A stretch of 64,000 bases of DNA from an uncultured Curtobacterium sp. (lineage in GTDB: Bacteria; Actinomycetota; Actinomycetes; Actinomycetales; Microbacteriaceae), in the NCBI GenBank assembly GCA_913778205.1, contig CAJYUW010000019.1, forward strand, positions 42,063-106,062. The letters are read 5' to 3'. Position numbers and translations under genes: made by a program. Of this stretch, positions 8,287 through 17,877 are shown piece after piece. The notes beneath the pieces are model-generated. The model was given only the letters and a program-made list of their open reading frames with translations. It was not told the DNA's origin and did no database searches. Position 1 is the first letter of the stretch; each line of letters opens with the position of its first letter.

Positions 8287-9678
8287 TCAGCCGACCGCGG
8301 CGAGTGCCGCGGCGAGCCGCGTGGTGGAGCGACCCGGGTGGAACGGCACCGTGACGACCCGCCCGCCCCACTCGGCGAGGGTCACGGCTTCCGGGAGGTC
8401 GGCTGCGTCGTAGTCGCCGCCCTTGGCCCAGACGTCCGGACGGAACCGCCGGAGTGCCTCCTCCGGGGTGTGCTCGTCGAAGACCACGACCGCGTCGACG
8501 CAGTCCAGCGCGAGCAGGAGCTCGACGCGGTCGTCCTGCGTCATGATCGGTCGCTCCGGACCCTTCAGCGCTCGGACGGAGTCGTCCGAGTTGAGGCACA
8601 CGACGAGGCAGTCGCCGAGCGCACGCGCAGCCGAGAGGATCCGGGCGTGGCCGGCGTGCAGCAGGTCGAAGCAGCCGCCCGTCGCGACGACGGTCCCACC
8701 CTCGGCACGGACCCGGTGCACCAGACGCAGCGCGTCGCGGTCGACGCCCGGCACGGCCACCGGCTCGGCGCCGCGGTCCGCGAACAGCGCGGTCACACCG
8801 CCCGCCGCGAGGTAGGCGGAGGCATCGGCGACCCCGGCGGCCACGGCGTCCGCGACGTCCGCGCCGTCGGCGAGCGCGACCGCGACCCCGGCGGCGAGCC
8901 GGTCACCCGCGCCGCAGGGGTCGCCGGCGGTGGTGGAGGGTGCCGGGACGAAGCGAGCGCCGGACGCGGAGGCGACGAGGGCACCGCGGTCGCCCAGCGT
9001 GACGGCCACGGCACGGGTGCCCCAGCGCTCGCGGAGCGCCCCGGCGGCGTCGGTCGCGAACGGGACGCCGTCGCCGCCGAGTCCGCTGAGGACACGGGCC
9101 TCCGCCGCGTTCGGGGTCGCGACCGTGGTGCCGGGGACCGGGGTGGCGCCCCTGGGGTGCGGGTCCCAGACGACGGGGGTGTACGCGGCCACGGCGGTCA
9201 GCGCCTCGCGGAGCTCGGGAGCGGCGGCCACCCCGCGGCCGTAGTCGGCGACGACGATCGCGTCGGCCCCGTCGAGGGCAGCGGTCATCTCGGCGGTGAC
9301 GGACGGGACCGGCGGTGTCTCGCAGCCCTCGTCGATCCGGACCAGGGCGTGGTCGACGACGCGCACGCGGGTCTTCACCGGGGTGGGCGCGTCGGACGGC
9401 CCGGCGACGACCTGCACGCCGGGGAGGAGCGCGCGCAGCTCATCGCCCCGGCCGTCGTCGGAGAGCACGGTCACGAGCGTCACGTCGTGGCCGTCCCTCC
9501 CGAGCATGGTCGCGACGAGTCCGGCGCCGCCGGCGCGGCGGTCGTCGGTGCGGACGTCGACCACCGGGACCGGGGCGTCCGGGCTCAGGCGTTCGCTCGT
9601 TCCGGAGACGTCGACGTCGAGCAGGGTGTCCCCGACGACGACGATGCGTCGCGCGCCGTCGTGTGCGGCGCGGGTCAT
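8287..9678 (-). CDS. hldE: Bifunctional heptose kinase / nucleotidyltransferase (HldE-like, copy 2)
   Basis: The 463-residue protein again joins a PfkB-type kinase, with CGAGD in the active-site segment GDPCGAGDRLAAG, to a cytidylyltransferase-fold domain from about 330. That domain carries GGCFDLLHAGH (HxGH at 341-344), LKGPERP and KGGDY. Predicted roles are C1 phosphorylation of heptose 7-phosphate and later nucleotidyl transfer. Only moderate similarity to copy 1 is seen by eye, so this is not a recent duplication. ATG 9678 overlaps the stop of the isomerase gene (ATGA), and the gene is the last of a tightly coupled six-gene run. Longer in-frame starts lie antisense to nothing meaningful and are rejected. 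Confidence 0.88.
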   Translation of the reverse strand: MTRAAHDGARRIVVVGDTLLDVDVSGTSERLSPDAPVPVVDVRTDDRRAGGAGLVATMLGRDGHDVTLVTVLSDDGRGDELRALLPGVQVVAGPSDAPTPVKTRVRVVDHALVRIDEGCETPPVPSVTAEMTAALDGADAIVVADYGRGVAAAPELREALTAVAAYTPVVWDPHPRGATPVPGTTVATPNAAEARVLSGLGGDGVPFATDAAGALRERWGTRAVAVTLGDRGALVASASGARFVPAPSTTAGDPCGAGDRLAAGVAVALADGADVADAVAAGVADASAYLAAGGVTALFADRGAEPVAVPGVDRDALRLVHRVRAEGGTVVATGGCFDLLHAGHARILSAARALGDCLVVCLNSDDSVRALKGPERPIMTQDDRVELLLALDCVDAVVVFDEHTPEEALRRFRPDVWAKGGDYDAADLPEAVTLAEWGGRVVTVPFHPGRSTTRLAAALAAVG

Positions 9679-10295
9679 CGACGGGTTCCTCGGCGGAGAG
9701 CGGGCTCCATCGCGCGGCAGAGGGCGTGCACGAGGACGAGCTGCGCCTCCTGCACGTTCGCGGACGGACCGTCGATGCTGATCGCGTCGTCGACGACCGA
9801 TGTGAGCGGGTTCGGCCGCGGACCGGTCATGGCGATCGCGAGGGCGCCCACGGCGCGGGCGGCCTCGGCGGCTCGGAGCAGGTTCGGGCTCCTCCCGCTC
9901 GTGCTGAGCAGGACGACGACGTCCCCGGCGCGGGCATGGGCGCGGACCTGGCGCGCGAATACCTCGTCGTACCCGTAGTCGTTGCCGATCGCGGTCACGG
10001 CGGAGGTCTCGGCGTGCAGGGAGATCGCCGAGTACGCCGGCCGGTCCCCGTCGAACCTGCCGGTCAGCTCGGACGTGAGGTGTTGCGCCTCCGCCGCGGA
10101 CCCGCCGTTGCCCGCGGCGAGGAGCCGCCGCCCGGCGACGAGCCGCGTGGCGATGTCGTCGGCCCAGGCGGCGATGTGGTCGCCGTGGTCGGCGAGCGAC
10201 GCGATGACGGGGACGGACGCGGCCACGTGGTCGCGGACGACCTGCACGCTCGACACCGGGACGGCGTCTGCGGTCTCGGTCGGGGAGATGGTCAT
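9675..10295 (-). CDS. gmhA: Sedoheptulose-7-phosphate isomerase (GmhA-like SIS protein)
   Basis: GmhA converts sedoheptulose 7-phosphate to D-glycero-D-manno-heptose 7-phosphate, the entry step of heptose nucleotide synthesis. The 206-residue protein is a single SIS domain with [20 protein letters not shown] near 61-80, [22 protein letters not shown], and the phosphosugar loop [12 protein letters not shown]. These are the signature segments of GmhA/DiaA proteins. The conserved TSEL and the terminal QxxxxH-type helix ([12 protein letters not shown]) favour GmhA over DiaA. Both ends overlap neighbours by ATGA junctions, so it is translated coupled to the GT4 gene and the second hldE-like gene. 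Confidence 0.9.
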   Translation of the reverse strand: MTISPTETADAVPVSSVQVVRDHVAASVPVIASLADHGDHIAAWADDIATRLVAGRRLLAAGNGGSAAEAQHLTSELTGRFDGDRPAYSAISLHAETSAVTAIGNDYGYDEVFARQVRAHARAGDVVVLLSTSGRSPNLLRAAEAARAVGALAIAMTGPRPNPLTSVVDDAISIDGPSANVQEAQLVLVHALCRAMEPALRRGTRR

Positions 10296-11647
10296 CGTGC
10301 TGTCCTCTCGGTGATCGCGGTGCGACGGGGGGCGCGACCTGCGCCGGGACGGGCGTGCGCGCCGGTGTCCCCGCCGCCGCTCGCCCCGGCGACGGGGCCC
10401 AAGCCCACGGCGGTGCTGGCGCCGGCACCGGCGACGAGTCGGTCGTAGACGCGCTCGCTCTCGGCGGCGACCCGCTGCCAGGTGTACCGGGCGACCGCGC
10501 GTTCGCGGCCGGCGGCGCCGAACGCCGCACGGCGCGCCGGGTCCTCGAGGAGCGTGCCGATGGCGGTGGCAACGGCGTCCTCGTCGCGGGGCGGCACGTG
10601 GAGGCCGGTGGCGTCCTCCACGACGGTGTCGATCAGTCCGCCGACGCTCGACGCGACGACGGGGCGGCCGCAGGCCATCGCCTCGAGCGGGACGATGCCG
10701 AACGGCTCGTACCAGGGGGCGCAGACCACGACGTCGGCGCTCCGGTACACCGCGGGCATGTCGTGCTGACCGAGCTGGCCGCGGAAGTGCACGTGGTCGC
10801 GGATGCCGAGCTCCCGGGCGAGGGCGTCGAGGCGTTGGTACTCCGGGTCGTCGGGCAGGTCGGCCCCGGCGACGCCGGCACCGCCGACGACGACGAGCTC
10901 GACGTCCCGGCCCTCGTGGACGAGCTCGGCGACGGCGGCGATGGTCGTCCCGACGCCCTTGCGCTGGACGAGTCGCGATGCGGTGAGGACCCGTTGCGTG
11001 CGTCCCCGTGCCTCGACCGGACCCTCGGGGCTGAAGGTCTCCACGTCGACGCCGCACGGCACGACCGAGATCCGGTGCAGCGGGATGCCGAGTGCCCTGA
11101 GCTCGAACGCCTCGTCGGAGCACGTCGCGACGACCTGGTCGGCGGTCCGTCCGACAGCGGGCTCGACCCACTCGCGCTCGGCGGGGCTCGTGTCCGCCGA
11201 ACCCTGGTGTCGCCGCTTGACGACGCCGAGGGCATGGAAGGTCTGCGCGACGGGGATGCGGATCCCGCCGGTCCGGGCCTGCACCTGGGCGACGGCCTCG
11301 AGCGCGGCGTGGCCGGACATCCAGAAGTGGGCGTGGACGACGTCGGGTCGGTGGACGAACCACTCGGCGGCGAGGACGGCCGCGAACGTCCCCATGTACG
11401 GGAAGAGCTCGTCCTTCGACACCGCGCGGGCCGGACCGGCATCGACGTGGACGACCTCGACACCCGGACGCAGCAGCACACGGGCGGGCAGCTCGGCAGC
11501 GTCCCGCCGGGTGTACACGGTCACCCGGTGTCCGCGGTCGGCGAGCGCTCCGGACAGTTCGGCGACGTGGACGTTCTGTCCGCCTGCGTCGACGCCGCCG
11601 AGGGTCGCGAGCGGGCTCGCGTGCTCGGAGACCATCGCGATCCTCAT
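10292..11647 (-). CDS. Glycosyltransferase family 4 (GT-B)
   Basis: This 451-residue protein begins [28 protein letters not shown] in overlapping segments. It has the retaining GT4 features: [23 protein letters not shown] for the sugar-nucleotide domain, then [18 protein letters not shown] with the E-x7-E pair. It resembles sucrose-phosphate-synthase-like/MshA-like actinobacterial enzymes, but the presence in a heptose cluster suggests a role in glycan assembly. A glycine- and arginine-rich tail follows the conserved domain after about residue 420. It overlaps genes on both sides by 4 nt. Confidence 0.88.
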   Translation of the reverse strand: MRIAMVSEHASPLATLGGVDAGGQNVHVAELSGALADRGHRVTVYTRRDAAELPARVLLRPGVEVVHVDAGPARAVSKDELFPYMGTFAAVLAAEWFVHRPDVVHAHFWMSGHAALEAVAQVQARTGGIRIPVAQTFHALGVVKRRHQGSADTSPAEREWVEPAVGRTADQVVATCSDEAFELRALGIPLHRISVVPCGVDVETFSPEGPVEARGRTQRVLTASRLVQRKGVGTTIAAVAELVHEGRDVELVVVGGAGVAGADLPDDPEYQRLDALARELGIRDHVHFRGQLGQHDMPAVYRSADVVVCAPWYEPFGIVPLEAMACGRPVVASSVGGLIDTVVEDATGLHVPPRDEDAVATAIGTLLEDPARRAAFGAAGRERAVARYTWQRVAAESERVYDRLVAGAGASTAVGLGPVAGASGGGDTGAHARPGAGRAPRRTAITERTAR

Positions 11648-12660
11648 CGGACGCTCCCGTCGAGCACGGCCCCTGCCGCGCCGTTCCGCCGCACGGCGTG
11701 CGCGGTCCGGTGGCCGGTGACGACCCGGTCGAGGAGGTCGTCCCAGTCGGCGGTGAAGCGAGCGAGCGCGTGCCGCCCCAGTGCGGCCTCCCGGGCGACG
11801 GCACCGCGTCGGCGCGCCTCGTCCGGGTCCTCGAGCAGCAGCCGGGAGGCACGGACCAGCTCGTCGACGTCCGTCGCGATCGCGCCGGCGTCGGCGGGCA
11901 CGGTCCGCGGTGCGTCGGTGGTCGCGAGGACGAGGACGGGCATCGCCATGTGCATGGCCTCGATGAGCGACAGCCCGAGGGAGGTCCACCGGTTCGGGTG
12001 CACGTAGGCGCGACGTTGCGCGAGCGCACGGTGCATCGGGTCGGCCGGCACGTCCCCCCTGGCGACGACGCGGTCGCCGAAGCCGAGCTCGCCGATCCGC
12101 TCGGTGCCGATGCCCCAGAGGTCGACCGGTGCCACGGCCGCGAAGCGGGGGAGCAGGTCGGTCCCGACCACGCGTCCGCGGCGCACCGGCTCGTTGACGA
12201 CGACGCCGAAGCGGTCGAGTGAGCCGGTGTAGAGCGGCCCGGGATCGACGACGCCGTGCTCGACGACGGTGGTGGCGGTGGACCCGCAGTCCCACATGAG
12301 GGCGTTCCAGTGCGTGACGTGGGCGATGACGAGGTCGTCTCGATCCCGCAGCGGGTGCCGGGTACCCGGCACGTCGACTCTGGGGGCGTTGTGCTCGACG
12401 TAGACCGTCGGGACCGGGCGGCCACCCAGCAGCCGCTCGGCCGCGGCGAGTTCCTCCGTGCGCTGCAGGACGACCACGTCGACCTCGGCGGCGGCGAGGT
12501 CCTCCGGCACGACCTCGACGACCGAGTCCGGCCAGTCCCGGCCGCCCCGTCCGAGGCCGTCGGCGTCGCGCGCTGCGGTGGTCGGGACGAGGTACTGGTG
12601 CTGGCCGCGGACGAAGGCGTCCATCCAGCCGCCGTGGACGTGCCACACGAGGATGCGCAT
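11644..12660 (-). CDS. Glycosyltransferase (GT-B, family 4/1-like)
   Basis: The 338-residue protein starts [20 protein letters not shown] and has a C-terminal GT-B half with [27 protein letters not shown] in overlapping pieces. The E-x-x-H/A-M segment is the donor-binding loop. The N-terminal domain is shorter than in the following GT4. It probably adds a sugar to the same glycan as its neighbours; donor and acceptor are unknown. A 65-bp gap before it contains TAGCGT as a possible extra promoter, so the operon may have an internal start. It overlaps the downstream GT4 gene by 4 nt. Confidence 0.82.
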   Translation of the reverse strand: MRILVWHVHGGWMDAFVRGQHQYLVPTTAARDADGLGRGGRDWPDSVVEVVPEDLAAAEVDVVVLQRTEELAAAERLLGGRPVPTVYVEHNAPRVDVPGTRHPLRDRDDLVIAHVTHWNALMWDCGSTATTVVEHGVVDPGPLYTGSLDRFGVVVNEPVRRGRVVGTDLLPRFAAVAPVDLWGIGTERIGELGFGDRVVARGDVPADPMHRALAQRRAYVHPNRWTSLGLSLIEAMHMAMPVLVLATTDAPRTVPADAGAIATDVDELVRASRLLLEDPDEARRRGAVAREAALGRHALARFTADWDDLLDRVVTGHRTAHAVRRNGAAGAVLDGSVR

Positions 12661-12725
12661 GCGGGCCTTCCGGTTCGGGGAGCAGGAGGGGGAGCAGTGG
12701 CGGACGCTACGCAACGGTCGCCCGG

Positions 12726-13793
12726 CTAGCACGCAGGATCGTGTGCACTCAGCCGCGAAGCGCGGATCAGCAGCCTCCGGTGCGCATCCAGCACATCCTG
12801 GACGGACACCCGGCTGAGGCAGGGATGACCCGGGACGGGGCACTCGCGGGCGCGGCTCAGCCGGCATGGGGCAGCCTGGTCGCCGAGCTGTTCGACGAGC
12901 GGCGCGTACGGCGCCCACTGCACCGCCGGCACGACGGGGGAGAACAGGCTGACGACCGGGGCGCCGACGGCGGCCGCGAGGTGCGCTGGTCCGGTGTTGC
13001 CCACGACGACGACCTCTGCGCCGGCGAGCACCGCCGCGAGTTCCGCCGGGGTGGTCGCCCCGCCGAGGTCGATCCCGGTGGGCCCGGCGACCTCGGCCGT
13101 CAGCGCGCGTTCACCGGGCGACCCCGTGACCACCACCGGGACCCCGTCTGTGGCATACGCGGCGACCAGCGCTCGGTGCTGCTCGGCGGGCCACGCGCGG
13201 GCCGGGACGCTCGCACCCGGGTGCACGACGACGTACCGGTCCAGACCGGCCACCGGCGCTGGTGGGGCGGCGTCTCGACGCACCGCGAGCCTCCCGGGAT
13301 CACCGTCCGGCAGCGCGAAGCCGGCTGCCTGCGCGATCCGGAGCGCGCGCTCGGGCTCGGGCAGGTCTTCGGGGAGGTCCTCGCCCGGTCGGAGCCGGAC
13401 GTCGAGGAGCGAACCCGGGTGGTCGACCGACGCACCGCTGACGCGCGGGACGCCGGCGATCCGGAGCAGCAGCGCGAGGGGCAACGGTGACTGGTGGAAG
13501 GAAGTCAGCACGACGGCCTCGTCCGGGCGTTCCTCCGCGACGAGCGCGCGGAACTCGTCGACGACCGCGTCGTCGATCGGTCGGGCCGTCTCGGTCACCC
13601 ACGGCGCAGCCCACGTCCGGAGGCTGTCGACGCCGGGGAGCAGCCGCCCCGCGGGTGCGCCTTGCGGCCCGCAGAGCAGCGTGACGTGCGAGGCGCCGGC
13701 GGCCACCGCTCGCACGGCGGGACCGGCGACCAGGACGTCGCCGAAGGAGTCGAGCCGGGCGACGAGGACTCGCGGTCCGCCGGTCCCGCTCAC
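12726..13793 (-). CDS. Glycosyltransferase family 9 (heptosyltransferase-like), copy B
   Basis: This 355-residue protein shows the GT9 halves. RVLVARLDSFGDVLVAGPAV opens the N-terminal domain. YVVVHPGASVPARAWPAEQH and VVVGNTGPAHLAAAVGAPVVSLFSPVVP form the C-terminal donor site. The cysteine-rich tail (CRLSRARECPVPGHPC) resembles that of LPS heptosyltransferases, where several cysteines follow the last strand. GTG 13793 overlaps the stop of the gmhB-like gene (GTGA), tying it to heptose supply. Confidence 0.88.
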   Translation of the reverse strand: MSGTGGPRVLVARLDSFGDVLVAGPAVRAVAAGASHVTLLCGPQGAPAGRLLPGVDSLRTWAAPWVTETARPIDDAVVDEFRALVAEERPDEAVVLTSFHQSPLPLALLLRIAGVPRVSGASVDHPGSLLDVRLRPGEDLPEDLPEPERALRIAQAAGFALPDGDPGRLAVRRDAAPPAPVAGLDRYVVVHPGASVPARAWPAEQHRALVAAYATDGVPVVVTGSPGERALTAEVAGPTGIDLGGATTPAELAAVLAGAEVVVVGNTGPAHLAAAVGAPVVSLFSPVVPAVQWAPYAPLVEQLGDQAAPCRLSRARECPVPGHPCLSRVSVQDVLDAHRRLLIRASRLSAHDPAC

Positions 13794-14341
13794 GCGACCG
13801 GCGCTGGACGCTGCGCCAGCACGAGCGTCACCGCGTCGTCGAGGGTCGCGGCGACCGTCTCCGCCGCGTCCACCTCCGCCCGCCGCGTCCGTGCCGTCGG
13901 GACGAGGATGCCCTGCGCCCCGGCGGCGAGGGCCGCCTCGACGTCGGCCCCGATGTCCCCGACCACGACGAGTTCGGCGGCGGGGACCCCGAGCACCGCT
14001 GCGGCGCGCAGCACCATGCCGGGCCGGGGCTTCCGGCAGTCGCAGCCGTCACCGGCGTCGTGCGGGCACACGCACCACACGTCGAACGGGCCGATCAGCT
14101 CGTCCACCCGCGCGTTCGTCGCGTCGACCTCCTCCCTGGTGGCCATGCCCTTCGCGATGACCGACTGGTTCGTGACGACCCCGGTCCGCAGGCCCGCGGC
14201 ACGGACCCGCTCGACCGCCCGGTGCGCGCCCGGCACCGGCACGACCCGGCCGCGGTCGGCGTTGTAGGGCACGTCGACGACGAGCGTGTCGTCACGGTCG
14301 AAGAGGACGCCGCCGACGAGGCGGTCCGGAGCGAGGGCCAT
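13790..14341 (-). CDS. gmhB: Heptose bisphosphate phosphatase (GmhB-like HAD-IIIA)
   Basis: GmhB removes the C7 phosphate from D-glycero-D-manno-heptose 1,7-bisphosphate, between the two HldE reactions. The 183-residue protein has HAD motif I FDRDDTLVVDVPYN, motif II in GVVTNQS, motif III lysine in CRKPRPGM and motif IV GDIGADVEAA. The segment CVCPHDAGDGCDCRKP carries the cysteine/histidine zinc knuckle characteristic of GmhB and histidinol-phosphate phosphatases. It is the first gene of the minus-strand operon and diverges from a GT9 gene. A histidinol-phosphatase role is possible from motif alone; the gene context favours heptose. Confidence 0.9.
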   Translation of the reverse strand: MALAPDRLVGGVLFDRDDTLVVDVPYNADRGRVVPVPGAHRAVERVRAAGLRTGVVTNQSVIAKGMATREEVDATNARVDELIGPFDVWCVCPHDAGDGCDCRKPRPGMVLRAAAVLGVPAAELVVVGDIGADVEAALAAGAQGILVPTARTRRAEVDAAETVAATLDDAVTLVLAQRPAPVA

Positions 14342-14443
14342 GAATCGAGCAGTACCGACCGGGCACCGCGGACCGGCTCAGGAAGAGCCGTTCCGCGCGG
14401 TGCTGGCCGTGTCCGCAGCGACTGCCGCCTACCGTCCGCGAGC

Positions 14444-15439
14444 GTGACCGCCCTGCCGACCATGCCCCCGTCCGACGGCCGCCCGGAGCTCCTCGTGCTC
14501 CGCGCCATCAAGCTCGGGGACCTCCTCGTCGCCGTGCCCGCGCTGAGCGCACTCCGCCGGGCCTTCCCGGGTCACCGCATCACGCTCGCGACGACGGCGT
14601 GGCTCGCTCCGGTCGTCGAGCTCGTCCCCGCGGTGGACGTGCACCTCGCGCAGCACGGGCTGGGCCACCCGATCGCCGCCCCGACCGGCTCCGTCGACGT
14701 CGCGGTGAACCTCCACGGTGTGGGGCCCGAGTCGAACGACCTCCTCGAGGCCATCCTCCCCGGCCGGGTGATCGGCCACCGGGATCCCGACCGCGGACAC
14801 GACGGTCCCGACTGGCCCGAGGGCGTGAACGAACGTGAGCGCTGGGCGCGCCTCCTCAGCTGGCACGGCATCCCCGCCGACCCGGACGAGGTCGCGATCG
14901 ACCGTCCCGCCACGCCGTCGGTCGTGACCGGGGCCGCGGTCGTGCACGTGGGTGCATTCCACGGCGCGCGCCACTGGCCGACCGACCGCTTCGCCGAAGT
15001 GGTGCGCGGGCTCCGGGCGCGCGGACACGACGTGGTCCTGACGGGAGGCGCGGACGACGTCGACCGTGCGCGTGCGGTCGCGGACGCGGCCGGGCTGCCG
15101 CCGGGGGCGGTCCTCGCGGGGGTCCTCGACCTGCAGCCGTCCGCGGCGGTCGTCGCCGACGCGGCGGTGGTGGTGACCGTCGACACGGGCGCGGCACACC
15201 TCGCCTCCGCCTACGGCGTGCCGTCGGTCGTCCTGTTCGGACCGGCACCGCCCGAGGCGTGGGGACCGCCCGCGTCGGGGCCGCACGTCGTGCTCACCGA
15301 CGCGGCGCAGCGACGTGGCGACGTGTTCTCCGAGGAACCCGACCCGGCGCTGCTGGCCGTGGGGCCGGACGACGTGCTCGCCGCGGTGGACGGACTCGGG
15401 GTCGTGCCGGGGCGGTCGGGGTCAGCCGTCCGTCAGTAG
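14444..15439 (+). CDS. Glycosyltransferase family 9 (heptosyltransferase-like), copy C
   Basis: The 331-residue protein has the GT9 opening LLVLRAIKLGDLLVAVPALSALRRA in overlapping pieces, then VAVNLHGVGPES, VVHVGAFHGARHWPTDRF and VVTVDTGAAHLASAYGVPSVVLFGP. These are the acceptor- and donor-side signatures. It is the third GT9 in 9 kb and faces away from the gmhB operon. GTG 14444 is preceded by TACCGT at about 14430-14435, fitting a leaderless or near-leaderless start; ATG 14462 is an alternative six codons in. The product probably acts in the same envelope glycan pathway. Confidence 0.86.
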   Translation: MTALPTMPPSDGRPELLVLRAIKLGDLLVAVPALSALRRAFPGHRITLATTAWLAPVVELVPAVDVHLAQHGLGHPIAAPTGSVDVAVNLHGVGPESNDLLEAILPGRVIGHRDPDRGHDGPDWPEGVNERERWARLLSWHGIPADPDEVAIDRPATPSVVTGAAVVHVGAFHGARHWPTDRFAEVVRGLRARGHDVVLTGGADDVDRARAVADAAGLPPGAVLAGVLDLQPSAAVVADAAVVVTVDTGAAHLASAYGVPSVVLFGPAPPEAWGPPASGPHVVLTDAAQRRGDVFSEEPDPALLAVGPDDVLAAVDGLGVVPGRSGSAVRQ

Positions 15440-15487
15440 GTTCGGGAGCGGGCGGTCGGAGGGTCCGGCCGCCGGGAGGGAACGACC

Positions 15488-15844
15488 GTGTTCGAAGCCG
15501 CGAACATCCGGGACTGGATCGGACTGCCGGTCGTGGACCAGTCCGAGGAGAAGATCGGGACGCTCGAGAGCATCTACTATGACACCGCGACCTCGGACCC
15601 GGCGTTCGGCGCCGTGACGACGGGACTCGTCGGCTTCCAGAAGCTCGTCTTCGTTCCGCTCACCGGCGCCCTCGTGGCTCCGAAGCACCTCGTCGTCGGG
15701 TTCCCGAAGAAGCTCGTCAAGGACGCGCCGTCGATCGCGACCGACGGCGAGCTCGACGCCGCGGTCGAGCCCGGCCTGTACGAGCACTACGGGTTGACCT
15801 ACCAGACCGGCAGCAACGGCGAGCGTCGACTCGGTCGACGCTGA
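15488..15844 (+). CDS. PRC-barrel domain protein
   Basis: The 118-residue protein consists of one PRC-barrel-like domain: NIRDWIGLPVVDQSEEKIGTLES opens the barrel, and FQKLVFVPLTGALVAPKHLVVGF completes it. PRC-barrel proteins act as small adaptor or regulatory domains in RNA processing and photosynthetic complexes; in actinobacteria the role of stand-alone copies is mostly unknown. GTG 15488 is preceded by GGGAGGGA. It sits alone between a GT9 gene and a secreted hydrolase. Confidence 0.8.
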   Translation: MFEAANIRDWIGLPVVDQSEEKIGTLESIYYDTATSDPAFGAVTTGLVGFQKLVFVPLTGALVAPKHLVVGFPKKLVKDAPSIATDGELDAAVEPGLYEHYGLTYQTGSNGERRLGRR

Positions 15845-15905
15845 GGTGACGGCGGGGGCGAACCGCTAGCGTTGGCGGTCCGTCCTCGTCCTGCCGGAGG
15901 TCGCC

Positions 15906-16982
15906 CTGAACCGCTCGGTCCGATCGGTAGTCGCTGCCTGCCTGGCCGTCGTCGTCGCCACCGGGACCATGGTGGTCGCGGGGGTCGCGCCCGGCGTCCC
16001 AATCCCGTCGACGGCCGCCGCCGCCCCGTCCTGGCCGCGACCGCAGCCGTTCCCGGTGTCGTCCGACCCACCCGAGCGACTCGCGGACGTCCCGCCGGGG
16101 AGCGAGTACGTGGCGCTGGGGGACTCCTACTCGGCCGGGTACGGACTCGACGACCCGACACACCTCCCGACGAACGCGTGCGGGCAGTCGGCGCGCGACT
16201 ACCCGCACCGGATCGCCCAGCGCTTCGGTCTCCAGCTGACCGACGTCACGTGCGGAGGCGCCACGAGCGACGACGTCACCTCTGGTTTCCAGTTCGCGGG
16301 GGTGCCGCCGCAGATCCGCGCGCTGTCCGCGTCGACGCGGCTCGTGACGCTGACGATCGGCGGCAACGACGCCGATCTGTTTGGCACGGCCGCCTCGTGT
16401 CTCGCGCTCTCCGCGAAGGGCCCGGTGTTCTCCGGACGCGACGCACCGTCGTGCGAGAGCACGCTGGTCCGCGACGGCGAGGACCAGCTCGGCACGAAGA
16501 TCGCCTCCCGGGTGGCGCTCGGCATCGCGGACACGCTCGCCCGGGTGGAGGAGGCGGCGCCGAACGCCGTCGTGGTGTTCCTCGGCTACCCGGCGATCTT
16601 CCCCGACGCCGAGCACACGCCGGCGAGGGGCTGCTTCCGCGCGGCCGTCGACCTGGGCACGCTCGCCGGGTCGTTCCCGTCCGACACCTACCCGTTCACG
16701 GACACCGACGTCGTCTACCTGCACGGCGTGCAGGAGCAGCTGAACGCCGTGTCCGCCGACGCGGCCCGCGCCGCCGGGGTCCGCTTCGTCGACGTGTTCG
16801 CGAGCACCCAGGCACGATCAGCGTGCGCGACGAAGCGGCCGTACGTCGCCGGGGTGTCGCTCGACGGCACGAGCAACCTGCAGCGCATCGACCTCGAGCC
16901 CGGCGCACTGCACCCGAACGAGCGCGGCGTCGCCTACCTCACTGACCGCGTGGCCGCGGCAGTGGAGGACCTGGCCGGCTGA
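15906..16982 (+). CDS. Secreted SGNH/GDSL-family hydrolase, probable CTG start
   Basis: The catalytic block-I motif YVALGDSYSAG, block III GGND and the terminal histidine in ALHPNERGVAYL identify an SGNH esterase/lipase. Two Cys pairs (NACGQSA, VTCGGATS) resemble secreted actinobacterial lipases. The first ATG in frame (15969) would leave a signal peptide without a charged start. GGAGG at 15896-15900 lies 5 nt before CTG 15906, and reading from there gives NRSVRSVVAACLAVVVATG, a proper signal peptide. The frame has no ATG, GTG or TTG between the stop TAG at 15867 and 15969. The choice of CTG is therefore a strong inference. Substrate is unknown. Confidence 0.82.
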   Translation: MNRSVRSVVAACLAVVVATGTMVVAGVAPGVPIPSTAAAAPSWPRPQPFPVSSDPPERLADVPPGSEYVALGDSYSAGYGLDDPTHLPTNACGQSARDYPHRIAQRFGLQLTDVTCGGATSDDVTSGFQFAGVPPQIRALSASTRLVTLTIGGNDADLFGTAASCLALSAKGPVFSGRDAPSCESTLVRDGEDQLGTKIASRVALGIADTLARVEEAAPNAVVVFLGYPAIFPDAEHTPARGCFRAAVDLGTLAGSFPSDTYPFTDTDVVYLHGVQEQLNAVSADAARAAGVRFVDVFASTQARSACATKRPYVAGVSLDGTSNLQRIDLEPGALHPNERGVAYLTDRVAAAVEDLAG

Positions 16983-17010
16983 CCGGCACGACGACCCGGC
17001 CCACGCCGTG

Positions 17011-17877
17011 TCACACGGTCGCCGGACGCTCCTGGGCCTCGGCGTCGGCGTCGTCATCGACGTGGGCGCTCGGTGGGACCACGCACACCGGCGACACGGA
17101 CTCGCGCAGCACATAGCGCAGGACGGACCCGGACAGCGCGTGCACGTGCCCCTGACCGAGGACGACGAGTGCCGCCGTCCGTGTGTGCGACGCGATGGCG
17201 TGACCGGGGTGCCCCTCGACGAGCAGCGGACGGATCCGCACCTCCGGGTGGCGGCGCCGCAGCTCGGCGGTCACGCGGTCGAGCAGCTCGGCGTTCCGGG
17301 CGCGCCACCGCAGCGGGTCCTCGGCGAAGTCCGTCAGGCCCGTCCTGGTGAGGACGGGCATCTGCCACGCGCGGAGCACCGTCAACCGTCGGTGCCGACG
17401 CACCGCCTCGGTCACGGCGATCGACACCGCGCGCTCGTCGAGGGGTTCGTCGACCGCGAGCACGACGTCGCCGTCGACCGGGTGCGGCCCGTCCGGGACC
17501 ACCACGGTCGGCACGGGTGCCCGCTCGGCCACCCGGGCGGGCCCTGATCCGACGGTCGTGCCACGGCGGCTCCGCCACGACCCGACCACGAGGAGGTCAC
17601 CGTCCCCGGACGCCGCGACGAGCGCGTTCGTGAAGGGTCCCGAGTGGCGCGCGACCTCGACCGTGACCCCGGGCATCGCCTCTCGCGCTGCGGCGGCGAC
17701 GGCATCGGCCACTCGGGTGCCGTCGGGGCCGACGCGTCCCTCCATCGCCGGGTCCAACCCGATCACGCACAGCCGCTCGACACCGGCGCCGGACCGCGAG
17801 GCGATCCACCGCAGGGCCTGCTCGTGGGGCTTCGCTGCGTCCGCTGCCAACGTCACCGTCGGCCACCGTTCGTCCAT
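17011..17877 (-). CDS. Tandem universal stress protein (two UspA domains)
   Basis: The 288-residue protein contains two UspA-like halves. The first ends with LLVVGSWRSRRGTTVGSGPARV, the G2xG9xG(S/T) ATP-binding loop. The second, from about residue 145 (DGDVVLAVDEPLDERA), ends LVVLGQGHVHALSGSVLRYVLRESVSPVCVVP. Two-domain Usp proteins in actinobacteria bind ATP and respond to hypoxia and stress. I start at ATG 17877 because GAGGAGG lies about 9 nt upstream; an in-frame ATG at 17916 adds 13 residues without homology. It ends 29 bp from the convergent SGNH gene and diverges from a Nudix gene. Confidence 0.85.
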   Translation of the reverse strand: MDERWPTVTLAADAAKPHEQALRWIASRSGAGVERLCVIGLDPAMEGRVGPDGTRVADAVAAAAREAMPGVTVEVARHSGPFTNALVAASGDGDLLVVGSWRSRRGTTVGSGPARVAERAPVPTVVVPDGPHPVDGDVVLAVDEPLDERAVSIAVTEAVRRHRRLTVLRAWQMPVLTRTGLTDFAEDPLRWRARNAELLDRVTAELRRRHPEVRIRPLLVEGHPGHAIASHTRTAALVVLGQGHVHALSGSVLRYVLRESVSPVCVVPPSAHVDDDADAEAQERPATV

